A DNA stretch of 57,322 nucleotides, taken from the NCBI RefSeq assembly GCF_017427765.1, contig NZ_JAFRSC010000008.1, positions 1-57,322 of the forward strand. Direction: 5' to 3'. Below are positions 18,324-25,125 of this stretch, piece by piece. The number at the start of each line of letters is the position of its first letter. Position 1 is the first letter of the stretch. A program made the translations under genes and the position numbers. Source of the stretch: Methanobrevibacter sp. Lineage in GTDB: Archaea; Methanobacteriota; Methanobacteria; Methanobacteriales; Methanobacteriaceae. A model generated the notes under the pieces. It searched no databases and had not been told where the DNA came from. It saw only the letters and a list, made by a program, of their open reading frames with translations.

Positions 18324-19391
18324 GTGAAAAAAATGCTAAAAAAAGATAAGATAATTGCCAAACATGACAATGTGAAAATTAACATCATTTTCCTATTGCT
18401 AATATTTGCAAACTTAATCTTATTTGGCTATCTAATCAAATATCTGATATTCAATCCACACCCTATTCAAATAGAATTTGAAACCGTCAATTCCATCTTT
18501 ACAATCATATCCGGAATTATAATTCTTGGTTTTATTTCTACAAGACTGCCTCAGTTTAGGAAATTGGGCGACAGCGCAATTTATGAAATAGGATATCTCG
18601 TCATTCTTGGAATTTTCAGTATACTGCTTTCATACTTTAACGAAAGTACACATTCCAAACCAATAATAGCTCCATTTTTGGACATGTTCAAAGTTTTATC
18701 AGTCATTCTGATTTTCACAATTATTGCAACCAGAACAAGACCATTTAAAGAAATGATAAAGGGTAAAATTACTAAAAAAAATATTTTCATTTGTTTTTGT
18801 GTATTTACAATTTTAGGAATTCTCGCCACACATTACCATGTATATATCATGGACACTCCTGCAAACGTCAGAAACCTGATAATTATGATCGGCGGTTTGT
18901 TTGGAGGACCATATGTAGGAATTCCTTCAGCAATAATATCAGGAGTCTATAGATTTTTACAGGGAGGCCCTACCGCAACCCCATGCAGCATTTCGACAGT
19001 CATCAGCGGAGTCGTCGGAAGTTTAATATATTTATGGAACGGCAAAAAATTCCCAAGAACAATACCTGTAATTCTTTTGATGGTTTTATATACTGGATTT
19101 GACATGCTGTTAATTCTCGTATTAACACCTGAGAGAATATCTATCCCTTATGTTGCACATATATATCCATTAGTGCTGTTTGCATCAGTTATTGGAATAA
19201 TATTATTTAAAATGATTATTAAGGAAACCCATAAGGAAAGCAACCCTAAAGAAATAAGTTACGAAGAGCTGAAAATCAGGGAACTTGAAAATATTATTGA
19301 TGAACATGATGAAAAAATCGAAGAGCTGGAAAATAAACTCAAAGAGCTGAAAAAAGAGAAAAGCAATTATGAATCTCAAGAGGAAGAATAG
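18324..19391 (+). CDS. LytS/YhcK-type 5TM sensor protein without output domain
   Basis: The 355-aa protein has about nine hydrophobic segments. The central part matches the 5TM-5TMR_LYT receptor domain: GGLFGGPYVGIPSAIISGVY, RFLQGGPTATPCSISTVISG, with the conserved small residues and the Gly-Gly-Pro. In LytS-type proteins this domain senses envelope or ligand signals and feeds a histidine kinase. Here the C-terminus is only a charged coiled coil of about 55 residues (ELENIIDEHDEKIEELENKL). No kinase, GGDEF or other output domain is present. The start could be the GTG at 18324 or the ATG at 18333. No neighbour is an obvious partner. Confidence 0.75.
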   Translation: MKKMLKKDKIIAKHDNVKINIIFLLLIFANLILFGYLIKYLIFNPHPIQIEFETVNSIFTIISGIIILGFISTRLPQFRKLGDSAIYEIGYLVILGIFSILLSYFNESTHSKPIIAPFLDMFKVLSVILIFTIIATRTRPFKEMIKGKITKKNIFICFCVFTILGILATHYHVYIMDTPANVRNLIIMIGGLFGGPYVGIPSAIISGVYRFLQGGPTATPCSISTVISGVVGSLIYLWNGKKFPRTIPVILLMVLYTGFDMLLILVLTPERISIPYVAHIYPLVLFASVIGIILFKMIIKETHKESNPKEISYEELKIRELENIIDEHDEKIEELENKLKELKKEKSNYESQEEE

Positions 19392-19449
19392 TTTCTAATA
19401 AAACATATAATGCAAAATGTTAAATATAACCTGAATCTATTTGTAATCT

Positions 19450-20096
19450 ATGACCATCATTAGAAAAATTGAAAAGAAATGTTCTGTCTGTGGCCAAACA
19501 AGCCTACAGCCAGTTATGACAAGTACAAACACTTGTGACTACCCCGATCTTGACTTGAGACTGCTGAAATGCAGAGAAGCACCATGTTTGCGTGGCTTCA
19601 GGAATGTCCTCATTGCGGATACGTGGCAAGCAAACTTGAAAATGAGCTTGAAGTGCCTGCAGACCTTTTAAAGACTGACGAATATCTGACCTGTGAAGGC
19701 AATGATTTTAAATCTGAATTATCCAAAAGATTTTACAGGCATTACATGATATCCAAAGCAGAAAAGGATTACGGCTCAGAATTTCTATCACTATTGCATT
19801 GCGCCTGGACATGTGATAATTCAGACGATGAGCTCGCAGTTAAAATGAGAAAAATGGCCTTACCTCCATTGGATAAAATTGTTCCTCAAAGTGATGAAGA
19901 AAAGAATTCTTTACTACTTATTAAAGTAGATTTGCTGAGGAGATCACTGCAGTTTAATAATGTAATCAGCGAATTTAAGGATGTTATTCTGGAAGACAAG
20001 ATTCAAAATGACATTATCACCTTCCAAATCGAATTGGCTTTAAAAAAAGACAGTGACTGTCACACCATCCGTGAAGTTGTCAACAAACAGCAATGA
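19450..20096 (+). pseudogene. DUF2225 family protein interrupted by a single-base frameshift
   Basis: Two overlapping frames together encode one DUF2225 protein. The first runs from 19450 with the zinc-type pair CSVCGQTS and the segment STNTCDYPDLDLR. The match then continues in the +1 frame from about 19563 with AEMQRSTMFAWLQECPHCGY and on to 20096. One base is missing at about 19561 (reading AGA-CT-GCT instead of AGA-CCT-GCT). As read, translation would give a 73-residue truncated product. The cause may be a recent mutation, a sequencing or assembly error, or recoding. DUF2225 proteins have two CxxC pairs and TPR-like helices; the function is unknown. Confidence 0.8.
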
Positions 20097-20122
20097 AAAG
20101 AATTAATGGTTAATCTAAAAAT

Positions 20123-20160
20123 CTCCAGCTTCTTTAAGCTGGAGAGGTCAATCTCCTTGA
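20123..20160 (+). mobile_element. IS200/IS605-like right-end hairpin (possible element scar)
   Basis: CTCCAGCTT-CTTT-AAGCTGGAG (20123-20144) is a perfect 9-bp hairpin directly followed by AGGTCAA. This layout, a GC-rich hairpin around CTTnnnAAG followed by GAGG-type sequence and TCAA, is like the right end of IS605/TnpB elements. No tnpA or tnpB remnant is visible beside it. A second short inverted repeat, GGAGA...TCTCC, overlaps it. It could instead be the terminator of the DUF2225 gene. Confidence 0.3.
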
Positions 20161-20194
20161 AATATTCTTTACCCCACTTCAATTAATGACCCAA

Positions 20195-20332
20195 TCATTT
20201 CTTTCGTATGTCAACAAGCTTTGGCCTGTCACCGGACTTGTCCCAGTACTTTACCAGTTCAAGTCCGCAGTTGATGCACCGTGTGGCACTGTCTTTGTTT
20301 GGATAGCTGCAAAAAAAGCATTGTTTTGTCAT
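20195..20332 (-). CDS. Small zinc-ribbon protein (45 aa)
   Basis: The minus strand encodes a 45-residue protein, MTKQCFFCSYPNKDSATRC and onward, ending DIRKK. It has two Cys pairs, C5-x2-C8 and C19-x2-C22, spaced as in a zinc ribbon of the kind found at the start of many archaeal membrane and regulatory proteins. The rest (LELVKYWDKSGDRPKLVD) is polar, so the protein is a free zinc ribbon. A GGTGTTAAT site precedes the ATG. It is a single gene between the DUF2225 pseudogene and the YcxB-like gene. The coding evidence is the Cys pattern and the ribosome-binding site; the function is unknown. Confidence 0.6.
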   Translation of the reverse strand: MTKQCFFCSYPNKDSATRCINCGLELVKYWDKSGDRPKLVDIRKK

Positions 20333-20388
20333 ATTAACACCTAATTATTATATCTTTATCTCAACGTATAATTCATTCACATGAAAAA

Positions 20389-20925
20389 TTAATACAAATC
20401 AGAGTTGTCAACAATAAGGCTTTTGTCTTTAATGCTTTTGATAACAGTATCTTTATATTTTATTTCAACAGCTATTAAAGTGGCACCTTTTGTTTTTGGA
20501 AGAAATGTGATTGAATACCTATTTAAAATAATCCATTGCATATCAGTGAAGTTTAATCTGAACTGTTCATCTCCAATGTGCATTTCAACATAATCATCTT
20601 CGATTATCAGTTTTTTATCCGAATTATTGTTTTTAAGCCTTGAAATCCTTCTGCGGATTAGAATAATATATATTATGCCCAAAAACAGTGCAACCAGAAA
20701 TATGATAATAACATATAAGAATGAAGTATAATTTGGGTCTAACAGATACAGAGCTGTGAAAATCATTAAAAACACCGCTGCAATACCTGTCAATGCAATA
20801 GCCTGAAAGTTCAATCCCCTTATTTTACGTTTTGGGTTTTCTGCAAGCTTTTGATAATTAGACATTACAGCCAGAACTTCTCCGAAATAATTATTAGATT
20901 CAGTTTTGTCAATTTCTATTTCCAT
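20389..20925 (-). CDS. YcxB-like two-TM membrane protein
   Basis: The 178-aa protein has a short cytosolic N-terminus, two adjacent membrane helices (about residues 44-62 and 70-92) joined by a short loop, and a soluble C-terminal part. The C-terminal part includes MHIGDEQFRLNFTDMQWIIL and FLPKTKGATLIAVE, which matches the YcxB-like family of small membrane proteins. The biochemical role of the family is not known. The gene stands alone, and no clear ribosome-binding site precedes the ATG, so it may be leaderless. Confidence 0.6.
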   Translation of the reverse strand: MEIEIDKTESNNYFGEVLAVMSNYQKLAENPKRKIRGLNFQAIALTGIAAVFLMIFTALYLLDPNYTSFLYVIIIFLVALFLGIIYIILIRRRISRLKNNNSDKKLIIEDDYVEMHIGDEQFRLNFTDMQWIILNRYSITFLPKTKGATLIAVEIKYKDTVIKSIKDKSLIVDNSDLY

Positions 20926-21342
20926 GGATAATAATTTAATAATAATATACTATAAATTTAATGAACTGAAAAATAAATCAAAAATTATTTTTATAACTCC
21001 ATTAATCTTGTGCTGCACTTTTTTCTTGGAAAAATTGTTTTAGCGAGAAATAATACCTTTAGTCCTTAAATAGTCGATTCATTAAATTGTGTTTAAAATT
21101 AGTCTTTGATATGTACATGTCAGCAGGAATACCCCGCGAAACCTTTTAACATCACTATTTTGGCCTGAAGTAGGAGTATTTGTGGTAGAGAGTTGTATGG
21201 CTGATGGTGCATATTATAATTTTACTTTGTTGGCCGGAGGAGATTAAAAACTAATTGGAAAGAAAATCAAAAGATTAAAAAAAATATGATATTAATTTAT
21301 TTATTCATTTTTTCAATTGTGAAAAACTAGTTGAAGACACCA
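20926..21342. other. 417-bp gap with an unexplained open frame and one copy of a 29-bp repeat
   Basis: No recognised gene lies here. The plus-strand frame 21110-21247 is open for 45 codons (it includes VFVVESCMADGAYYNFTLL) but has no upstream start codon and begins right after a TGA. It may be a gene remnant. One copy of a 29-bp direct repeat lies at 21084-21112. The GC content rises locally at 21120-21245 compared with the flanks. Confidence 0.3.
21084..21112. repeat. 29-bp direct repeat, copy 1
   Basis: The 29 bases match 21790-21818 with one mismatch (C versus G at the 21st base). The core is TTGTGTTTAAAATTAGT. It sits in the gap left of the 120-aa zinc-ribbon membrane gene. Confidence 0.6.
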
Positions 21343-21699
21343 TTAGCTATCAAAAAAATTGTATACCTTGATAAATACCACAGCAATAATTATCAGCATG
21401 ACAAATGGCAAAAAATTATCAATTACAAGAGAAACAATGTCCCAGTGATACAAATCAAGAGACACAAAAACACCAACTACTATAACACCCAATAATAATA
21501 AACCCACAATCATATCTAAAGCATCATCTCCTGAATTTTCTGGAGATTTAATGTGTTCTCCATGAATATATGGTTTATTTGAAGATCTATAACCTCCATA
21601 GTTCCAGTTTCCCATGTCAAAATCTGGATCAAAACCACAATTCTCACAGTAAGGTTCATTATCAGCAAGTATTGAACCGCAATTCGGGCAAGTTTTCAT
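21343..21699 (-). CDS. Zinc-ribbon membrane protein
   Basis: The 118-aa protein starts MKTCPNCGSILADNEPYCEN with two CxxC pairs, a classical zinc ribbon. A polar linker follows, then two closely spaced hydrophobic helices near the C-terminus (DALDMIVGLLLLGVIVVGVF and FLPFVMLIIIAVVFI). I chose the ATG at 21699 because GGAGG lies 6 bases upstream. The ATG at 21705 overlaps that site. The architecture (zinc ribbon, linker, membrane helices) is common in Methanobrevibacter proteins of unknown role. One copy of the 29-bp repeat lies about 90 bp upstream. Confidence 0.7.
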   Translation of the reverse strand: MKTCPNCGSILADNEPYCENCGFDPDFDMGNWNYGGYRSSNKPYIHGEHIKSPENSGDDALDMIVGLLLLGVIVVGVFVSLDLYHWDIVSLVIDNFLPFVMLIIIAVVFIKVYNFFDS

Positions 21700-21789
21700 A
21701 AGCATCCTCCAATTTCATTAATCATTTCTTCCAGTTATCAAGCAAACCCATATCAATCAATTATAATGTATGTTTCACAAAGATAATAT

Positions 21790-21818
21790 AAATTGTGTTT
21801 AAAATTAGTGTTTGATAT
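21790..21818. repeat. 29-bp direct repeat, copy 2
   Basis: The sequence is identical to 21084-21112 except for one base. It lies upstream of the 120-aa zinc-ribbon gene and downstream of the TFS gene. The two copies bracket that gene. Confidence 0.6.
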
Positions 21819-21888
21819 AAATCAATTTAATAGAATAAAGCTCAATTCAATCCAATTAACTATTAATCAAAAAATCGACATTACACAG

Positions 21889-22206
21889 TTAATTGGAACT
21901 TCTCCATGTGTTTCCGCATTTTGCACAGCGAATAAAATTGGTCGGTGCCTCATCGGCTGATCTGGTCTGCACTGTCCACCAGTAACCTTTTGTCCCGCCG
22001 CATTTATAGCATGTGATGGTAGTGGTCGGCAGGGCAACATTGTTTCTGTCAGTTACGATTACCTTGGCCTCGGGATTTTTTTCACCCTCAAATGAGTATT
22101 GCTCTTCAATATCTTCATCCGTTAAGGATTTTTCATAACCGCATCTACATTTAATCTTGCCATTTTTAGGCATTAACATCTTACCGCAATCAGGACAGAA
22201 TTCCAT
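21889..22206 (-). CDS. tfs: Transcription elongation factor TFS (RPB9/TFIIS-like)
   Basis: The 105-aa protein has the two zinc ribbons of archaeal TFS. The N-terminal ribbon is MEFCPDCGKMLMPKNGKIKC with CGYEK. The C-terminal ribbon is CYKCGGTKGYWWTVQTRSAD with EAP and then CAKCGNTW. The acidic pair DE in RSADEAPT is the catalytic hairpin that stimulates RNA cleavage by a backtracked RNA polymerase. The ATG at 22206 fits the family start. An upstream ATG at 22221 would add MVFNN. It acts in the cytosol with RNA polymerase. It is a single-gene unit next to the membrane complex genes. Confidence 0.9.
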   Translation of the reverse strand: MEFCPDCGKMLMPKNGKIKCRCGYEKSLTDEDIEEQYSFEGEKNPEAKVIVTDRNNVALPTTTITCYKCGGTKGYWWTVQTRSADEAPTNFIRCAKCGNTWRSSN

Positions 22207-22276
22207 ATTATTAAACACCATTAAAAATTAGTAAGTATTATTTTAATCAAACATGTTTATAAAATAATCGATTGAA

Positions 22277-22669
22277 TTATTTGTAGTCAAAGTAGTTCAA
22301 CACCAAAACGATTACCCCACAGATTGCCAAAATCAATTTGGTATCCAAAACTATGCTTGAACTTAACTCAAGGCCAGCCGGGAAAACGCCCGCACCGAAA
22401 ATCACAGGCATCACATATAAAAAAGCGACAGCATAAATTATGATGCAGAAAATAGCCAAAATAAATCGGGAATAATCATTTGGAATTATTTCATCATCAA
22501 TTATGCGGTCAACTCCAAAGCAGGCAAAAATATACATTCCGACCAACGCCGCAAGATATGGAAGGTATTCATTTCCCATCGTACCTATAAAAAACCACAG
22601 CATTACAGTTACAATGAATGCCCCTACAAGATTTAAAATCATTGATTTAATCAGACCGCCGACATTCAT
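22277..22669 (-). CDS. 4-TM membrane protein, paralogue of the preceding gene
   Basis: The 130-aa protein has four hydrophobic segments and shares its plan with the upstream gene: an LIKSMILNL start, GMYIFACFGVDRIID after helix 2, NDYSRFILAI before helix 3, and FGAGVFPAG before helix 4. Its ATG follows the stop of that gene without a gap (TAGATG), so the pair is translationally coupled. Both lie about 100 bp downstream of the DUF2149 gene of the ExbB-like cluster on the same strand. The function is unknown. A subunit role in the neighbouring membrane complex is only an inference from position. Confidence 0.6.
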   Translation of the reverse strand: MNVGGLIKSMILNLVGAFIVTVMLWFFIGTMGNEYLPYLAALVGMYIFACFGVDRIIDDEIIPNDYSRFILAIFCIIIYAVAFLYVMPVIFGAGVFPAGLELSSSIVLDTKLILAICGVIVLVLNYFDYK

Positions 22670-23107
22670 CTAATCACGCACGTAATTTTTGTATTTTCTG
22701 TAAATTAGGAAATTGAATATCAGCATCACTACTGCAAAAAGAGCCAGATAGAATTCCTTACTTAAAGCAATGTTGAATAAAGCGCCACTATAGTTCATGG
22801 CCAAATATTCTGTTGGTGGAAATGCATTCGGACCGAATAAAAACGGTATGATTAAAACAAATGCAATATCGAAAAGTAAGATATATAATATTGCAACAAT
22901 AAATCTGAGATAATTGTTTGGAAGCTTATGGGCTTCAACAAGGTTGTTTACGCCATAAACAACTAAAAAGTATAATCCGAAGAGATTACCCAAATACATT
23001 CCTCCTTTAAGATGAAACGCATTCAGGATATCTGAAGTAACAATAGCAATTATCAGTGAGGATATAAAATTCAATATCAGTACTCTAATCAAATTACCAT
23101 GTTCCAC
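22670..23107 (-). CDS. 4-TM membrane protein (paralogue pair, first member)
   Basis: About 145 aa with four hydrophobic helices. It has the same landmarks as its downstream neighbour: IRVLILNFISSLIIAI, LFGLYFLVVYGVNNLVE, NNYLRFIVAILYIL, FGPNAFPP. I chose the GTG at 23107 (MEHGNLIRV) because GGTGA lies 5 bases upstream. A TTG at 23119 and a GTG at 23116 are alternatives. A small basic tail (YRKYKNYVRD) ends the protein. I do not recognise a named family. The pair arose by duplication and may be part of the operon with DUF2149, ExbB-like and DUF2162 proteins. Confidence 0.6.
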   Translation of the reverse strand: MEHGNLIRVLILNFISSLIIAIVTSDILNAFHLKGGMYLGNLFGLYFLVVYGVNNLVEAHKLPNNYLRFIVAILYILLFDIAFVLIIPFLFGPNAFPPTEYLAMNYSGALFNIALSKEFYLALFAVVMLIFNFLIYRKYKNYVRD

Positions 23108-23216
23108 GATTATCACCAAAAAAATTATTCGAAATAAAATCAGTTAATATGTTTGTATCTTAAAACATATAAATTTTTAAAAAAAAATAGTTGAAAAAAA
23201 GTTTGACGTGAAAGGA

Positions 23217-23540
23217 TTAACCTTCCACCATTATCAGCTTACCCGTCGCAGGGTCTTTGTAAACCTTACCCATTTCGGTATAGCCCTGACCGGAACTGTT
23301 TGAAGTGTCCGGAGTCTCGTTTAACTGTTGGCCCTGGTCTACTTCAGTCATTTTCTGCTGCTGCATCTGCTCCTGAATGTTGTTGTCCGGGTCAATCATA
23401 GCCTGCATGTTCCAGCTTATGATAACGAAAACCAAAAAACCGACAGCAATAACAAGCATCGCATCCACAAGGTTGGATGTACCTGCCATCGGATCTTCTT
23501 CAACACGTTTAGACCTTCGTCTTCCACCTTTTCTTACCAT
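23217..23540 (-). CDS. DUF2149 protein, ExbD-like
   Basis: The 107-aa protein starts with a basic stretch (MVRKGGRRRSKRVEED), then a single membrane helix NLVDAMLVIAVGFLVFVIIS, then an outside polar domain ending KDPATGKLIMVEG. The Asp at the beginning of the helix (LVDAML) lies where ExbD/TolR/MotB proteins have their essential proton-carrying Asp. The ATG at 23540 with GTGATTTT upstream is chosen; the longer frame to 23579 overlaps the ExbB gene. It lies 7 bases after the ExbB-like gene. Function: stator partner of the ExbB-like channel, inferred from topology and position. Confidence 0.8.
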   Translation of the reverse strand: MVRKGGRRRSKRVEEDPMAGTSNLVDAMLVIAVGFLVFVIISWNMQAMIDPDNNIQEQMQQQKMTEVDQGQQLNETPDTSNSSGQGYTEMGKVYKDPATGKLIMVEG

Positions 23541-23547
23541 AAAATCA

Positions 23548-24192
23548 CTATTTACCCATCTTATCAAGAACAGCGTCAATTAAAGCATCCAAATCAGATA
23601 AATATCTGTCATACCACGCAGATCTGACTTTACCGATAACATAACATAATGCACCGGAACCGATACCTACAATAGTAGTGTTGAATGCAACTGTAAGAGA
23701 ACTTGCAAGGGTGTTAATGTCACCTGCACCTAATGCGGCAAGTCCAGGACCCATTGGGATTAAAGTACCCATCAGACCTAATGTCGGTCCGATTTTGGTA
23801 ATTATATCGGTTTTCTGTAAAGTAGATTCTGTCTTTTCTTCTTCAAATTCAAATAATTTACGAGCCAATGCTTCTCTTGAAGAGTCACCTAAACTTTCAG
23901 AAGATGCAATTTCATCTAAAACTTTCTTTTGAGATTTTGGAATTTTAGCAGAAGATATTACACTTTTTAACTTTTCCTGAGATTCAGCGGCATTAATATC
24001 ATAAATCAAATCCCTTATAGTTCCAACCGGAACCTTACGTCTTGAAGTGTATTCTGCAATTACACCTCCCAATGTAACAATGGTAATAATAACAATTACA
24101 AGCAGGATAATAAGTACCGGAATTGTTAAACTTTGTGAAATTACATCAAGAGATCCTGTTAAAAATTCTCCACCAGGAATATTTAAAGCCAT
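23548..24192 (-). CDS. MotA/TolQ/ExbB-type proton channel protein
   Basis: The 214-aa protein has an N-terminal helix (LTIPVLIILLVIVIITIVT), a long cytosolic segment with charged helices, and the two-helix MotA/TolQ/ExbB domain near the C-terminus. That domain starts KIGPTLGLMGTLIPMGPGLA, with the pore Thr and Pro-Gly pattern of the family, and continues with FNTTIVGIGSGALCYVIGKV. Proton flow through such proteins drives a partner in the membrane. The start at 24192 has AGGTGA upstream. It lies between the DUF2162 gene and the DUF2149 gene with gaps of 13 and 7 bp. Confidence 0.9.
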   Translation of the reverse strand: MALNIPGGEFLTGSLDVISQSLTIPVLIILLVIVIITIVTLGGVIAEYTSRRKVPVGTIRDLIYDINAAESQEKLKSVISSAKIPKSQKKVLDEIASSESLGDSSREALARKLFEFEEEKTESTLQKTDIITKIGPTLGLMGTLIPMGPGLAALGAGDINTLASSLTVAFNTTIVGIGSGALCYVIGKVRSAWYDRYLSDLDALIDAVLDKMGK

Positions 24193-24205
24193 ATTTTTCA
24201 CCTAA

Positions 24206-24913
24206 TTAATCTAAAATACTACCCCTTCTATTTAAAAGGACACCACCGACCACTAAAATAGCGAACGCTACAATAATCATCAGTATATCTTGAGGAGAAC
24301 CAATAGTTATCGGAGTTAAAGTTTTTGACATAACACCTGCAATGTTTGGAATCACGATAGCTGAAAGCAGGAAGTATGCACCTAAAAGCAGCATGAAATT
24401 GCCTAAAACAACCGGATAAGGTTTTTTGATAAACCTGATAATTGTATTTGATGCAAGATAAGTCACAACCATTACGCCAACCAAAGCAGCTGCAGCATAC
24501 CAGCTTAAGTTAAGTGAACTGACACCGATTGTTGGAGCGACAACCAAAACACTGGCGATAATAGATCCAAAACAACAAGGACAAGGTGCTATAATAGCAA
24601 GAGAAGTTGCAGTAGAAGTATTCTTATCATGTATTTTCCATTCTCTTATAGTGAATAAACCTGCAATAATCATGATTGAAGCCATAATGATATAAAATAT
24701 TGTATTATAGCTGTAGATAGCCTGAATCAGCTGTTCAGCAAACAGTGAAGCAATAGCAGAAATTACAATAACTCCACCACCATATGCTATACATATTATT
24801 GCAAACAATTTTTTTGACAAATTAGCCAGACCTGATGCAAGCCCTATTTTTATACCGAAAACAAGGACAGAAGCAAAGATACCGACTTGCCATAAAACAC
24901 TCATCATATCCAT
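24206..24913 (-). CDS. DUF2162 polytopic membrane protein (putative transporter)
   Basis: The 235-aa protein has about seven hydrophobic helices and is annotated in methanogens as DUF2162, a predicted transporter. A striking Cys cluster, APCPCCFGSI (Cys111, Cys113, Cys114), lies at the start of a central helix and could bind a metal or haem-like group or be redox-active. It is the first gene of the cluster DUF2162, ExbB-like, DUF2149, followed by two 4-TM proteins. GGGGAATTTAAT precedes the ATG. The same three families lie together in other methanogens from memory, which supports one complex. The substrate is unknown. Confidence 0.85.
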   Translation of the reverse strand: MDMMSVLWQVGIFASVLVFGIKIGLASGLANLSKKLFAIICIAYGGGVIVISAIASLFAEQLIQAIYSYNTIFYIIMASIMIIAGLFTIREWKIHDKNTSTATSLAIIAPCPCCFGSIIASVLVVAPTIGVSSLNLSWYAAAALVGVMVVTYLASNTIIRFIKKPYPVVLGNFMLLLGAYFLLSAIVIPNIAGVMSKTLTPITIGSPQDILMIIVAFAILVVGGVLLNRRGSILD

Positions 24914-25125
24914 ATTAAATTCCCCATTATCAATTTGAGTTTAATAATTTACAATTTATTATTACTTTAATAAACTATATAAATCTTATAAAATTAACGA
25001 TGTGTATCTAAAACATCATCACTGAATATATTTAATTTAATAATTTAAAAAGATTTTTAATACAAAAGAAAATTTTATAGTAATTAAAAACAATATATAA
25101 AATATTAAATTTAATGAGGCAAAAT

